A stretch of DNA of 64,000 nucleotides from Rivularia sp. PCC 7116 (GTDB lineage: Bacteria > Cyanobacteriota > Cyanobacteriia > Cyanobacteriales > Nostocaceae). Both the position numbers and the translations under genes were made by a program. Position 1 is the first letter of the stretch, and the number at the start of each line of letters is the position of its first letter. A model generated the notes under the pieces. It saw nothing but the letters and a program-made list of their open reading frames with translations. It was not told where the DNA came from and searched no databases. The DNA lies in assembly GCF_000316665.1 (NCBI RefSeq), contig NC_019678.1, positions 6,386,001 to 6,450,000 on the forward strand. The letters run 5' to 3'. Positions 1-8,420 of this stretch are shown one piece after another.

Positions 1-232
1 TAAGATTTGCACCGCTTAAATTAGCTCGTACCAAATTAGCATTAGCTAAATTAGCTCCTCCTAAATCAGCTCCCCATAATTTAGCTTTGGCTAAATTAGC
101 GTTAGTTAAATCGGCAGCAAACAAATTGACACCAACTAAATTGGCTCCTATCAGTTTAGCTTTGACTAAACTGACTGCTGCAAAATCTCTTTCCCCAGCA
201 TCGTAACGTCGCTGTAATTCTTCAGCATTCAT
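1..232 (-). CDS. Pentapeptide-repeat protein, partial (3' end outside window)
   Basis: Reading leftward from an ATG at 232, the translation opens MNAEELQRRYDAGERDF and continues as A(N/D)LxxA-type pentapeptide repeats (for example GANLVGVNLFAADLTNANLA) to the window edge. Such repeats form a right-handed quadrilateral beta-helix; the molecular role of most cyanobacterial members is unknown. The MNAEEL-RRYxxGERDF opening is a common N-terminus for cyanobacterial proteins of this type. The ATG is one base after the TAA of the upstream gene, so the two are probably translationally coupled in one operon. The C-terminal part is not visible, so full length and any extra domain cannot be judged. Confidence 0.88.
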   Translation of the reverse strand, partial: MNAEELQRRYDAGERDFAAVSLVKAKLIGANLVGVNLFAADLTNANLAKAKLWGADLGGANLANANLVRANLSGANL

Positions 233-233
233 T

Positions 234-533
234 TTATTTAACCTTTTTTAATAATTGAGAAGCTATGTTATTCCATTCTTCATCTAAACTAACCTTGGAT
301 TCCGGTTTTCCGCTGCGGTTATACCAGTAGCGGGCATTATTCAAATCTCCTTCCCTGCGATGCAAGTATGCATGAACCCAAGCAGTATCGGTATCGCTAA
401 CATCTCCTATAAATGTATGAGCTTCATCCCAGCCATATTTTTTGTCGTACCATAAACCCTGTAGCGACAAAGGTAAAGAAGTAGGGCATTTTTCCAAGTT
501 TTCTATTGATTCTTTAAATTCTTCTAAATTCAT
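234..533 (-). CDS. Small conserved hypothetical protein (99 aa)
   Basis: A 99-residue soluble protein with a dense conserved-looking block, SDTDTAWVHAYLHRREGDL followed by NNARYWYNRSGKP. I recognise this W-H-A-Y-L-H-R-x-E-G-D / A-R-Y-W-Y pattern from bacterial proteins of unknown function and can assign no activity. There is no signal peptide or membrane segment. It sits directly upstream of the pentapeptide-repeat gene, whose ATG follows its stop by one base, so the two are probably co-transcribed. A real gene is supported by the coherent composition and the coupling; the function is open. Confidence 0.75.
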   Translation of the reverse strand: MNLEEFKESIENLEKCPTSLPLSLQGLWYDKKYGWDEAHTFIGDVSDTDTAWVHAYLHRREGDLNNARYWYNRSGKPESKVSLDEEWNNIASQLLKKVK

Positions 534-639
534 TTCTCAGAAAAATTATTTAACTGCTGAAATTTAATATATTAATGATTATTTCTATTCCTTGCTCAAT
601 ATAATACTATCTAAGGGAGTAAATTAGATTAAACTTAAC

Positions 640-656
640 GAACCTATCCCACTAAT
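640..656. repeat. 17-bp repeat GAACCTATCCCACTAAT, copy 1
   Basis: This 17-mer is found again, perfectly and in direct orientation, at 2985-3001, and inverted with one mismatch at 3185-3201. Copies 1 and 2 bracket the P450 remnant and the selO gene. Copies 2 and 3 form the ends of a 217-bp inverted-repeat element, so copy 1 may be a solitary end of the same element. Confidence 0.7.
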
Positions 657-676
657 AAAATTTTGTTAATCCAGAT

Positions 677-808
677 ATGGAAATGCAAGAAATTACCCTT
701 CAAATCATTTTAGAAGTGGTATTTGGTTTACAGAAAGGAAAACTATATCAAGAACTCAGAAATTTTAGCGACTTGCTGGGCAATTTATTTGAATCTCCCT
801 TAAGCTAA
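677..808 (+). pseudogene. Cytochrome P450 remnant (CYP110-like internal fragment)
   Basis: The frame from 677 to the TAA at 806-808 encodes 43 residues beginning MEMQEITLQIILEVVFGLQ and continuing to a QELRNFSDLLGNLF segment. From memory this matches the internal helix region of cyanobacterial CYP110-type P450s, where an MQEITLQVIL-VFGL stretch precedes a YQ-LK-LL stretch. The N-terminal part, the ExxR helix, the haem-binding Cys loop and everything else are missing, so this is a gene fragment. Base composition changes just after the stop (from about 809, GCCTCGGAGCGGTC), which marks a junction with foreign-looking DNA carrying selO. Identification rests on recognition of a short segment. Confidence 0.6.
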
Positions 809-944
809 CCACCGTGCCAGCATGCCTCGGAGCGGTCTACACTCCTTCTCGATTAGTCTGGAAAGCTCCACATTTAATATGCTAGTCTTTACAAAGTCCT
901 CAATTAAACATGAATCTTTCCCGACAATACGGGCGCACTTAACA

Positions 945-2648
945 ATGTCATATCCATCTAAACTATCTGTTGAGCCCTGCGTAACAACCTTCGATGAGTT
1001 TGTGCAATTGGCGGATTATTCTCTGATGGACACCTTAAATGCCGATCCTGATGCCACGATCGATGGTGATGATCGCCGTGCCCGCCAGGTTTTTTCTGGT
1101 CATTTTGTACCTGTGACACCCACACCGCTTGCAGAACCAGAATATGTAGCCCATAGCAGCACTTTTTTTAAGGAACTTGGGTTGAGCTCGGAGCTGGCGC
1201 TTGATGAAAAATTTCGCTCCTGTTTTTCTGGTGATATCTCTGCTGCGCGCTCTCCTATGCGTCAGGTTGGCTGGGCGACGGGTTATGCACTGTCAATTTA
1301 TGGCACCGAATATACCCAACAATGTCCATTCGGTACGGGTAATGGTTATGGCGATGGTCGGGCGATATCTATATTTGAAGGAATAATCAATGGCCAGCGC
1401 TGGGAAATGCAATTGAAAGGTGGTGGCCCAACACCTTATTGCCGTGGTGCCGACGGGCGTGCAGTACTACGTTCAAGTGTACGTGAGTTTCTAGCGCAAG
1501 AATATATGCAGTCCTTAGGTGTTCCAACATCGCGCTCTTTGACACTGTATGTTTCATTTTCTGAGACCGTTACCCGACCTTGGTATTCTCAAGACTCCCA
1601 CGACCTTGAGCCTGATATTTTGGTGGACAATCCCGTGGCCATTTCAACTCGCGTTGCACCCTCCTTTTTGCGTGTTGGTCAGCTAGAGTTATTTGCCCGC
1701 CGCGCTCGCAGCAATGCTCATCCAAAAGCATTAGAAGAACTGAGCATGATAGTGTTGCATTTAATTGAGCGAGAATACAAAAGCGACATTAATCAAAACC
1801 TTGGTTTTGCAGATCAATTGGTTGAGTTGGCTAAGCTATTTCGCCAGCGTCTTACTTCACTGGTGGCCAATTGGCTACGTGTTGGTTATTGCCAGGGTAA
1901 TTTTAATAGTGACAACTGCGCCGCTGGTGGCTTTACCCTCGACTATGGGCCATTTGGGTTTTGTGAAATTTTTGACCCTTGGTTTCAACCTTGGACTGGC
2001 GGCGGCAAAAAGTTTTCATTCTTCAATCAGCCAGGAGCAGCAGAAGCGAATTATTATATGTTTTGGAAAGCTGTGAGACCGTTACTGGCAGAAGAAGATG
2101 CTGGAGCTTTAGAACAGTTTGAGCAATTAGGCCGTGGCTTTTCAGAAGCCATGCAAAAACAAGTCCAAAAAATGTGGGCGGCCAAACTTGGCTTAACTGA
2201 ATTTAACCCAGAGCTATTTAAGAAATTAATGCAGCTAATGACACACGAGGATGTGGATTACACCATTTTCTTCCGCGAGTTATCCCACATACCAGACGAT
2301 GTCTCAGCATTGAAAAAGAGCTTCTATGGTAAAACGTCACAACAACTCGATGAACAATGGCAATCTTGGCTAAAAAGCTGGCGCAGCCTCCTGCCCGACG
2401 GTAATTTGACTGAGATATCAACTTCGATGAAACAGACTAATCCAAAATACACATGGCGAGAGTGGTTGATTGTCCCTGCCTATCAACAAGCCATGCAGGG
2501 TGACTACACGTTAGTTAAAGAGTTGCAAGAAGTACTAAACTATCCATATGATGAGCAATCACAAGACGTAGAAGATAAATACTATCGTCTAAGACCTAGC
2601 GCGTTAGAAGACGTTGGTGGCGTGTCGCACTATAGTTGTTCATCTTGA
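945..2648 (+). CDS. selO: Protein adenylyltransferase SelO (YdiU/UPF0061 family)
   Basis: A pseudokinase-fold AMPylase that transfers AMP from ATP to protein Ser/Thr/Tyr residues; the family is linked to redox stress. Visible signatures include [12 protein letters not shown] near the start, [13 protein letters not shown], the nucleotide-site block [27 protein letters not shown] (residues 318-324) and [13 protein letters not shown] from residue 333, the DFG-equivalent region. The C-terminus is YSCSS, with the conserved Cys third from the end where eukaryotic SelO carries selenocysteine. An upstream in-frame start at 822 exists, but its added residues look non-coding and fall in junction DNA; ATG 945 (MSYPSKL) leads directly into family-like sequence and gives 567 aa. 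The gene is richer in G+C than its neighbours, lacks HIP1 and abuts a P450 fragment, which suggests horizontal acquisition. Confidence 0.9.
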   Translation: MSYPSKLSVEPCVTTFDEFVQLADYSLMDTLNADPDATIDGDDRRARQVFSGHFVPVTPTPLAEPEYVAHSSTFFKELGLSSELALDEKFRSCFSGDISAARSPMRQVGWATGYALSIYGTEYTQQCPFGTGNGYGDGRAISIFEGIINGQRWEMQLKGGGPTPYCRGADGRAVLRSSVREFLAQEYMQSLGVPTSRSLTLYVSFSETVTRPWYSQDSHDLEPDILVDNPVAISTRVAPSFLRVGQLELFARRARSNAHPKALEELSMIVLHLIEREYKSDINQNLGFADQLVELAKLFRQRLTSLVANWLRVGYCQGNFNSDNCAAGGFTLDYGPFGFCEIFDPWFQPWTGGGKKFSFFNQPGAAEANYYMFWKAVRPLLAEEDAGALEQFEQLGRGFSEAMQKQVQKMWAAKLGLTEFNPELFKKLMQLMTHEDVDYTIFFRELSHIPDDVSALKKSFYGKTSQQLDEQWQSWLKSWRSLLPDGNLTEISTSMKQTNPKYTWREWLIVPAYQQAMQGDYTLVKELQEVLNYPYDEQSQDVEDKYYRLRPSALEDVGGVSHYSCSS

Positions 2649-2984
2649 TGTTGAATTACAATAGTCACATCTTCCGTGATGGTGATTGTATCTTATGTGA
2701 CATTTAACTCAGATGCGATCGCCGAAGGCGGGTCTTCGACCATCGAGGCGGAGAATTGCTGGTATTCTAGCAGTTTTGTTATTTTACTGGCTGGACTAGT
2801 ATTTACCCAGATAAAACCACCTGCAAAAAAGCACCATTGCTACTGCTGTGCCCGTCATAACTGGTTATATAGACCTGTTAGGTCTTTAAAATCGCTTAAT
2901 TTTCTTTCTTCAAAGAATAACCTCAACTTAGCAGAAGTCACTAACGGTAACGCACGTAAGTTATACTACATCAATTTATTACAT
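2649..2984. other. Gap after selO, no supported gene
   Basis: No convincing gene. A 118-codon plus-strand frame (2676-3032) is Cys/His/Ser-rich with no family resemblance. On the minus strand about 2683-2868 reads as a hydrophobic, coding-like segment only if one base is removed from a T run near 2830. This may be a decayed fragment, but I cannot name it. A HIP1 octamer lies near 2716, so ordinary host DNA has resumed by there. Confidence 0.4.
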
Positions 2985-3201
2985 GAACCTATCCCACTAA
3001 TCCCAAAATGTGATAGCCTATTCCTCAGTTGAGAAGGGTGTATCACTGTATGGCTGGACGTTTTGAAGGATTAAGGGTTCCAACGTAAATACCGTGTATT
3101 TACGGTTAGATGGGAGCGTAAGAGTGTCTATTTTAACTCATCCATAAACCTTGCCACTATGCATCTCTGGATTCAAAGAATCATATTAGTGGCATAGGTT
3201 C
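2985..3201. mobile_element. 217-bp MITE-like inverted-repeat element
   Basis: The left end GAACCTATCCCACTAAT (2985-3001) and right end ATTAGTGGCATAGGTTC (3185-3201) are inverted repeats matching at 16 of 17 positions. The interior has no coding potential and contains a 9-bp hairpin, CGTAAATAC-CGT-GTATTTACG, at 3084-3104. I could not find a clear target-site duplication. A third copy of the end lies at 640-656. Confidence 0.5.
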
Positions 3202-3389
3202 AACGAATCTTACTTTCTGCTCCTGCTGTAAATGTCTTTTTATCTATAAGTAATAGAGTAAACTTGAGATTTGGCAATAATCAGTTAAACTAATTTGCGA
3301 TTATAGCTTTTCTAATTAAAAGCCTTTACTTACAAAAGTAGATAAATAAAATATTAAAAACCCGATTAATATTAATGGAGACTAAAAAC

Positions 3390-3932
3390 ATGAATAATAT
3401 TGCCAGAAAAATCAGCGGTTTGTGGATAATAATCTATGCTTTAATGCCAATCATTTTAATTGCAATATTTATTTTTACTCTATTAGCTGTAGTTAACGAT
3501 GTCAGAGATTTAGTTAGCGGGCCAATAAATCAAATCGACGCGAATCTAACTCAACTTCAAACAAACGTAGTAGAAGCAGGAAATATAATAGAAACATCAC
3601 TTGAGCCGATTAAAAGATTTAATCAAGATATACAAAATGCATTTGAAGTAGTCGAACAAGTGCCTATAATTGGCAATATTAAGGTGACTGATTTCAGCGA
3701 CGCATTTAATAGTATTCCCCAAATCCAACAACTATTTGAATATTCTCAATCAACTTTATTGCAACTAGAGCAATCATTCAAAGAATTGCAGAATATTGCA
3801 ATGGAAATACTAACCTTAATTGCTCTTGGAGGAACAATAATTATTCTGTTGTTCCTCCAGCTATTTATTGTTCCATATATTCGATGGATGCATAATAGAA
3901 TTAAAGCAGGATGGAATTTGATAAAAGGTTAA
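3390..3932 (+). CDS. Two-helix membrane protein of unknown function (180 aa)
   Basis: ATG 3390 is chosen because a GGAG ribosome-binding site (3376-3379) sits ten bases upstream; an earlier in-frame ATG at 3375 would overlap that site. The protein has a hydrophobic segment at about residues 10-33 (LWIIIYALMPIILIAIFIF), a central polar amphipathic region of about 90 residues (NQIDANLTQLQTNVVEAGN and following) likely to form coiled coil, and a second hydrophobic segment near residues 142-165 (ILTLIALGGTIIILLFLQLF). The layout, two anchors around an extracytoplasmic or cytoplasmic coiled coil, recalls chemotaxis-sensor-like or scaffold proteins, but no domain is recognisable. It is transcribed alone. 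Confidence 0.7.
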   Translation: MNNIARKISGLWIIIYALMPIILIAIFIFTLLAVVNDVRDLVSGPINQIDANLTQLQTNVVEAGNIIETSLEPIKRFNQDIQNAFEVVEQVPIIGNIKVTDFSDAFNSIPQIQQLFEYSQSTLLQLEQSFKELQNIAMEILTLIALGGTIIILLFLQLFIVPYIRWMHNRIKAGWNLIKG

Positions 3933-4046
3933 AGGTTAAAGGTTAAATCATTACTAATCCAAAATAGAAAATACTATAGTTTACAGTTCCCAACCCTTAA
4001 CTTGTTACTCGCTACTTATTACTCAATAACATTCAACTCTTAACTT

Positions 4047-4832
4047 CTAACTCCTAACTCCTAACTCCGCTACAGGTTCTCCATCAAGAAATGTGATTAA
4101 TTCTCCCGGTTGAATTTGCGTCCAAACTTCGTTATCGGTGAGGGGAGTAGTAGCAATGACGGCTACCCTATCTTTAGGACGAGTTAATTCGTTAAAGTCC
4201 ACCGTTACATCTTCATCAATTAAATGAGCAGCAGCAAAAGGCGCTTTCCGAACTATATAGCAAAGCTTAGTTGAACTATAAGCAAAAAAGTGTTCGCCAT
4301 CAGTTAATAAATAATTAAATGTACCGTGTTTGGCAATTCTACTAGTAATTTTTTTCAGAACTGCTAGCAACGGCTCTAAAGGTGGTTTTACCATTGGAAA
4401 TTGTTGTCTTAAACTTTCTAAAATTAAACAGAAAGCTTTTTCACTGTCGGTAGTACCTACAGGTTCGTAAAAATCCATAAAAGGCAAATCAAAATCTTTC
4501 AAATCCCCATTATGAGCAAAAACCCAATGTCTCCCCCATAATTCCCTACGAAAAGGGTGGCAATTTTCGAGAATAATTTCACCTTGAGTTGCTTTACGAA
4601 TATGGGCTATTACATGAGTCGAATGAATCGGATAGCGACGCACAAAATCCGCAATTTGGGAATTAACCGAAGACTGAGCATCCATAAATATACGACAACC
4701 CTTTCCTTCAAAAAAAGCAATACCCCAACCATCTTTATGATCGTCAGTTTTACCTCCCCGAGCCGAAAAGCCTTCAAAAGAAAAGCAAATATCAGTCGGT
4801 ACGTTGCAATTCATTCCCAGAAGTTGACACAT
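4047..4832 (-). CDS. Class II glutamine amidotransferase (YafJ-like, Ntn-hydrolase fold)
   Basis: The protein begins MCQLLGMNCN, so after Met removal Cys2 becomes the N-terminal nucleophile of an Ntn-type glutaminase. Further family marks are DGWGIAFFEGKG, VIAHIRKATQGE, ENCHPFRREL and WVFAHNGDL, which form the glutamine pocket and oxyanion region seen in YafJ/PurF-like domains. At 261 aa it is a stand-alone glutaminase domain with no fused synthetase, so the ammonia acceptor is unknown. Related stand-alone proteins act in gamma-glutamyl hydrolysis (EgtC-like), which is possible here but not shown. The next gene upstream on this strand is more than 270 bp away, so it is probably monocistronic. 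Confidence 0.85.
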   Translation of the reverse strand: MCQLLGMNCNVPTDICFSFEGFSARGGKTDDHKDGWGIAFFEGKGCRIFMDAQSSVNSQIADFVRRYPIHSTHVIAHIRKATQGEIILENCHPFRRELWGRHWVFAHNGDLKDFDLPFMDFYEPVGTTDSEKAFCLILESLRQQFPMVKPPLEPLLAVLKKITSRIAKHGTFNYLLTDGEHFFAYSSTKLCYIVRKAPFAAAHLIDEDVTVDFNELTRPKDRVAVIATTPLTDNEVWTQIQPGELITFLDGEPVAELGVRS

Positions 4833-5001
4833 TTATCCATTATTCAATTAACAACTATCAATTATCGGCGAACAATCACGAGTTATCAGTTAAAAGTTAA
4901 CAGTTATTAGTTAAAAGCCATAAATCCTTTGACGAGCATTCTTCAATTTTGGGGAGACGAACTATATATAGGGGTAAGCAGTTGGGTGTTAATACAGCTT
5001 C

Positions 5002-5063
5002 AACCCCACCCCTTCGCCTCTCCGATGACTTGGATAGTGGTGCCCGCAGGGCGGGGTGAGGTT
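5002..5063. repeat. REP-like palindrome (CCCCACCCC / GGGGTGAGG ends)
   Basis: AACCCCACCCC at 5002-5012 pairs with GGGGTGAGGTT at 5053-5063 with one mismatch, around a short spacer. Related copies in this window lie at 10690-10766, 20283-20320, 33651-33707, 38678-38716 and 51421-51460. It is non-coding and sits downstream of the mtn operon. Confidence 0.6.
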
Positions 5064-5103
5064 CCGATATGACACCAGAATGAAATTCGCTATAGCTTTT
5101 TCC

Positions 5104-5745
5104 TTATTTATCTCCCAATCTTTTTCCCTGCATCTGTCGTGCTGCTACCATGTAGCGGAAAATGTACTCAAGTATTTCAATATAGTTACGTGCTTCTTCC
5201 GTGGATTTGCCCCAAACGGTTACGCCGTGATTGCGAATTAATAAAGCTGATATTTTAGGAGGATTAGTTTTGAAACGTTCTGTAATTTCATCTGCTATAC
5301 GATCAACTTTGAGATAATTGTGAAAAACAGGCATCAAACAACAAGGATTTTCTTCCCAAATTCCCAATCCTTTAAGCATTTCTAATGATGGTAAAGGCAA
5401 TTTACCTGCTTCAGCCAAGTTAGAAACTAAATTTGCTTCAACTGAATGAACGTGATAGCAAGCTTTTGCTTGTGGGAACAAAGTATAAATACATTGATGA
5501 ATTGATGTTTCTGCCGATGGTTTTACATTAGCCAAACATTCTACCCTTCCATCTGGGTAAATACGAACAAAATCAGTAAGCGTTAATTCTCCCTTAGAGC
5601 ATCCACTGGCTGTAATCCAAAAGCTACCGTCGGGTAAGCGAGTTGAAAGATTTCCCGCAGTTCCCACCATCCAACCCTGTTGGTAAAAGCTAGATGCAGC
5701 ATTAATTAACTTAAAACGAGAGTCAGCTAAAGTTGTACTTTGCAT
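5104..5745 (-). CDS. mtnB: Methylthioribulose-1-phosphate dehydratase
   Basis: MtnB dehydrates 5-methylthioribulose-1-phosphate to the diketo phosphate in methionine salvage. It belongs to the class II aldolase/adducin fold and uses zinc. Seen here: the phosphate-binding GTAGNLSTR near residue 28, the acidic PSAETSIH segment near residue 77, the metal pair H98 and H100 in CYHVHSVEAN, and the third ligand region LLIRNHGVTVWG. The 213-aa length fits the family. It is the last gene of mtnD-mtnX-mtnB, 12 bp after the mtnX stop, which supports co-transcription. The aldolase-family fold alone would allow a sugar aldolase, but the neighbours settle the assignment. Confidence 0.93.
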   Translation of the reverse strand: MQSTTLADSRFKLINAASSFYQQGWMVGTAGNLSTRLPDGSFWITASGCSKGELTLTDFVRIYPDGRVECLANVKPSAETSIHQCIYTLFPQAKACYHVHSVEANLVSNLAEAGKLPLPSLEMLKGLGIWEENPCCLMPVFHNYLKVDRIADEITERFKTNPPKISALLIRNHGVTVWGKSTEEARNYIEILEYIFRYMVAARQMQGKRLGDK

Positions 5746-5757
5746 TTCTGGTAAAAC

Positions 5758-6387
5758 TTACTTCCACAAATCTGCTAGGCGATCGCGTATATCGATAAAG
5801 TCATTCCAGAGAATATACGGTTTAGAATGTTCTTCTAGATACTGTGCTAAACGGTCGCGAGCAAATACCATTGGTACTTGTAACGACATATTTAAATCGG
5901 TTAACGAATCACCTATAGCAATCTTCTCATCAGCTGGATACTTTTCCATCACTTGAACTTTGGCAACTAATTCATCACCTTGTTCAAATTTGGAATCTAC
6001 CCGTAAGTATTCGCCATTTCTATCCACGTCAACAGCATGATAACCATCAATTTGTTCGAGCAAATCTCCCAAAACAACTTCTATAATATTTCGCAGTCCC
6101 CCCGAAACGATAACTATAGGAACATCATGAAGTCGTAAAAAACTCAAAAATTCCACAAATCCCGGACGTATCGGCTTATCGCGAACATAATCCATCATTT
6201 CTTGATAACAAGAAGACGGAATAGATTCCAGAATCTGCTTCACTCCTTGCCGCAAGGTTATTTGTTTTGCATACATTTGAGGAATCAGCTTTTGGGAAAC
6301 CTCCGGAGCAAAATGTTTCAACACCGCAACAAAAGTTTCTTCCGCAGTGATAGTTCCGTCAAAATCACAAAAGACAATTCGCTGCAT
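5758..6387 (-). CDS. mtnX: 2-hydroxy-3-keto-5-methylthiopentenyl-1-phosphate phosphatase
   Basis: A HAD-superfamily phosphatase: motif I is DFDGTITAEE with nucleophile D8 and acid/base D10, motif II is IVSGG near residue 118, and the C-terminal acidic motif is IGDSLTDLN. The N-terminal pattern and 209-aa length resemble MtnX, which dephosphorylates the enol intermediate to the acireductone dihydroxy-ketone. It lies between mtnD (upstream, 87-bp gap) and mtnB (12-bp gap), exactly the right pathway neighbours. Phosphoserine phosphatase is the main alternative for this HAD subfamily, but context argues against it. No mtnW-type enolase is visible in the window. Confidence 0.9.
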   Translation of the reverse strand: MQRIVFCDFDGTITAEETFVAVLKHFAPEVSQKLIPQMYAKQITLRQGVKQILESIPSSCYQEMMDYVRDKPIRPGFVEFLSFLRLHDVPIVIVSGGLRNIIEVVLGDLLEQIDGYHAVDVDRNGEYLRVDSKFEQGDELVAKVQVMEKYPADEKIAIGDSLTDLNMSLQVPMVFARDRLAQYLEEHSKPYILWNDFIDIRDRLADLWK

Positions 6388-6388
6388 G

Positions 6389-6434
6389 AATTAGTTATTA
6401 GTTATTAGTTGTTGGTTGTTAGTTGTTAGTTGTT
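6389..6434. repeat. Short tandem repeat (TTAGTTGTTAG units)
   Basis: The 87-bp mtnD-mtnX gap holds about six imperfect TTAGTTATTAG/TTAGTTGTTAG units. This is a short tandem repeat of the type scattered through filamentous cyanobacterial genomes, with no gene and no clear terminator. Confidence 0.6.
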
Positions 6435-6474
6435 AGAAATCAAAATTTTAAATAGCCCCATTCCCCATGCGCCA

Positions 6475-7020
6475 TTACCAATTACCAATTACCTTTTCCC
6501 TTCCCGTATATTCAGGAACCCAGCCTTCCTTACCAATGAAATAACGCACTGCTTTAATCCGACGTGCAGGTGTTAAATAAAACCAATGCTCGCAACCGGC
6601 AGGAACGTTAATGTATTCTTGTGGCTGTATTGTTAGTTCTACTTGGCTGCCGTCGGGACGCACAAAACCGAAAATTCCTTCTCCATCTACGATGTAGCGT
6701 ACTTCATCATCTGCATGAGTGTGTATGCTATCAAATTTTTTCAACATGTCATCTAAATTTGGTATTTCCGGATGCAAAACTATCAAGTCCCTTTCTTGAT
6801 AGCCTGCTTCTTGCTTTAGCTGCTCGAAATACTTATCTAAACCTTTCAATACTTCTTCTTTTTCACTATCATCCAAACTTGCTTTTGTCAGCTTTTGATT
6901 TATCTGCCCATCTTCTCCAATCGCCCAATAATCAAGTTGAACGTTTAATGGGGCTAATTCTTGGCTAATAGATTGCAAATCTGTATAAACTGTACCATCT
7001 TCTAATTTCAGAATTGCCAT
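6475..7020 (-). CDS. mtnD: Acireductone dioxygenase
   Basis: A cupin metalloenzyme that oxidises 1,2-dihydroxy-3-keto-5-methylthiopentene. The Fe form gives the methionine keto-acid precursor and formate; the Ni form gives an off-pathway product with CO. The metal ligands are visible as H100, H102 and E106 in SIHTHADDEVRYIVDG, and H145 in AGCEHWFYLT. The 181-aa length is normal. It is the first gene of the operon mtnD-mtnX-mtnB and is followed by an 87-bp gap with tandem repeats. The 284-bp region upstream (7021-7304) lies between mtnD and the divergent YdcF-like gene and should contain both promoters. Confidence 0.95.
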   Translation of the reverse strand: MAILKLEDGTVYTDLQSISQELAPLNVQLDYWAIGEDGQINQKLTKASLDDSEKEEVLKGLDKYFEQLKQEAGYQERDLIVLHPEIPNLDDMLKKFDSIHTHADDEVRYIVDGEGIFGFVRPDGSQVELTIQPQEYINVPAGCEHWFYLTPARRIKAVRYFIGKEGWVPEYTGREKVIGNW

Positions 7021-7304
7021 AACTAAATTTTTTAATTGTTGATTATGAATAGGTTAAAAGTGTTTTGAATCACATAAATTAAGATATCACTCAACAACAT
7101 TTTCCGGACGGCAATAAGCTTTATAAAATCGAATGCTTTAAATTATTAACAGTTCATATTGTCAACTGTTTAATTAAGACCTGTATACTAGCTGTATCGC
7201 TTCAAAAATAGTTGTAGCAAGGATTTAAAGCATATGGGCATCTATTGAAAAAGTAGTTTAACATGGCAAGAAAGAGCATTCATATTTCTTAACAGATAAA
7301 ACCA

Positions 7305-8081
7305 ATGCTTGATCCAGCTTTATGTCATCGCCCTGTTAGTCAATGGCTCCAAGTCAAATCAGCGTTCGCCGATTGGCTAATGACTCCGATTTTAGTAGTA
7401 TTGCCACTATTATTTTTAATTTTCCTACCTTGGATTGCTCCTCGGTTTCGTTGGAAACGTTTGTGGAGTGGTTTCGGGGTTTTACTATTAGTAACTTATT
7501 TTAGCGCTCAATTTCCTTTAACAACCGCTGTTGCCAACAAGGGTTTAGTTGCATTTGTTCCCCCAGACAAAGGACAAACCGCCGATGCGATTGTAGTCTT
7601 AGGGCGTGGGGGAGCTTTTAGAGATTCGAGAGTTAAAGTTGCCGCCAATCTTTGGGAATCTCAAAGAGCACCTGTAATCTTCGCTAGCGGCTCCGGTGAC
7701 GGAACCGAAATAGTTAACAAATTAAAACGTCAAGGTGTACCCTCAGAAGCTCTTAACGAAGAACACTGTTCGAGAACTACCAAAGAAAACGCTTTGTTTA
7801 CAGCTTCTATGTTGATGCCTCAAGGAATCAAAAAAATTATCTTAGTTACAGATCCCCCACACATGCTGCGATCGCTCTTAACATTCCGCAATGTGGGATT
7901 TGAAGTGATTCCGCACCAAAGCCCAGTACCCCATCTCACTCAAAGCAGAAAAGCAATGATGATGATTTATGAGTATATGGGCTTAGTGAAATATGGATTG
8001 GGAGGAAGATTAGCCCCTCAAAACATGGCTCAACAAGAACAAACACAATTTGTAAGTCAAAGGTTAGAGGTTAAAGGTTAA
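7305..8081 (+). CDS. YdcF/ElyC-family membrane protein (DUF218)
   Basis: Two hydrophobic segments near residues 24-45 (WLMTPILVVLPLLFLIFLPW) and 53-70 (GFGVLLLVTYFSA) precede a DUF218 domain. Family marks are ADAIVVLGRGGAFRDSR, PVIFASGSGDG, the conserved ENALFTA segment and IILVTDPPHMLRSL. Members include SanA and ElyC, which affect envelope integrity and peptidoglycan or lipid-carrier metabolism. The biochemical activity here is unknown. The gene diverges from the mtn operon. A 125-bp MITE begins just after its stop, so its natural terminator may have been displaced. Confidence 0.85.
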   Translation: MLDPALCHRPVSQWLQVKSAFADWLMTPILVVLPLLFLIFLPWIAPRFRWKRLWSGFGVLLLVTYFSAQFPLTTAVANKGLVAFVPPDKGQTADAIVVLGRGGAFRDSRVKVAANLWESQRAPVIFASGSGDGTEIVNKLKRQGVPSEALNEEHCSRTTKENALFTASMLMPQGIKKIILVTDPPHMLRSLLTFRNVGFEVIPHQSPVPHLTQSRKAMMMIYEYMGLVKYGLGGRLAPQNMAQQEQTQFVSQRLEVKG

Positions 8082-8104
8082 TTTTGAATTACAAGTAATA
8101 AATT

Positions 8105-8229
8105 TAGGACTTACGCAAACGACATATTTTTTCGTAGGGTGCTGTGACACTTGGATCAATTTTCAACGTAGTAATAAGACTTGTGGTGTCACGCACCATC
8201 CAAGCCTTATGACAGTTGCGTAAGTTCTG
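8105..8229. mobile_element. MITE family A, copy 1 (ACTTACGCAA ends)
   Basis: The ends AGGACTTACGCAA (8106-8118) and TTGCGTAAGTTCT (8216-8228) are inverted repeats with one mismatch. Inside, GGTGCTGTGACAC and GGTGTCACGCACC form a second inverted pair. AAATT flanks both sides (8100-8104 and 8230-8234), consistent with a short target duplication. Copy 2 at 26903-27027 has the same length, and a worn copy lies at 50710-50794. No transposase is encoded. Confidence 0.85.
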
Positions 8230-8287
8230 AAATTAATACATTTTCTTTCGGGGTGCTGTGGAACATAGCACCTTATTCTATTTCTAA

Positions 8288-8351
8288 AACTCCCAATGCC
8301 CAATCCCCAATGCCCCATGCCCAATCCCCAATTACCAATTCCCTATTCCCA
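8288..8351. repeat. Short tandem repeats (CCCCAATGC/CCAATTA type)
   Basis: Imperfect repeats of the kind CCCAATGCCCAATCCCCAAT run through this stretch. The same low-complexity family appears near 6462-6493, 11861-11889, 52979-53037 and 55765-55800. Non-coding. Confidence 0.7.
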
Positions 8352-8420
8352 ACTTCCAAAAGATGCTATTGTAATTCATTGTCTACAGTTTAGTACAATA
8401 GAACTATTAAAGCCAGATAT

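Noticed and set aside
822-944. Upstream in-frame start extending SelO by 41 residues
   Set aside because: The extra residues look random and lie in junction DNA; family sequence begins at ATG 945.
2676-3032. 118-codon plus-strand frame after selO
   Set aside because: Cys/His/Ser-rich with no family pattern, no ribosome-binding site, contains a HIP1 octamer and runs into a MITE end; treated as chance.
4557-4910. 117-codon plus-strand frame opposite the amidotransferase
   Set aside because: Antisense shadow of a well-supported gene, running into tandem repeats.
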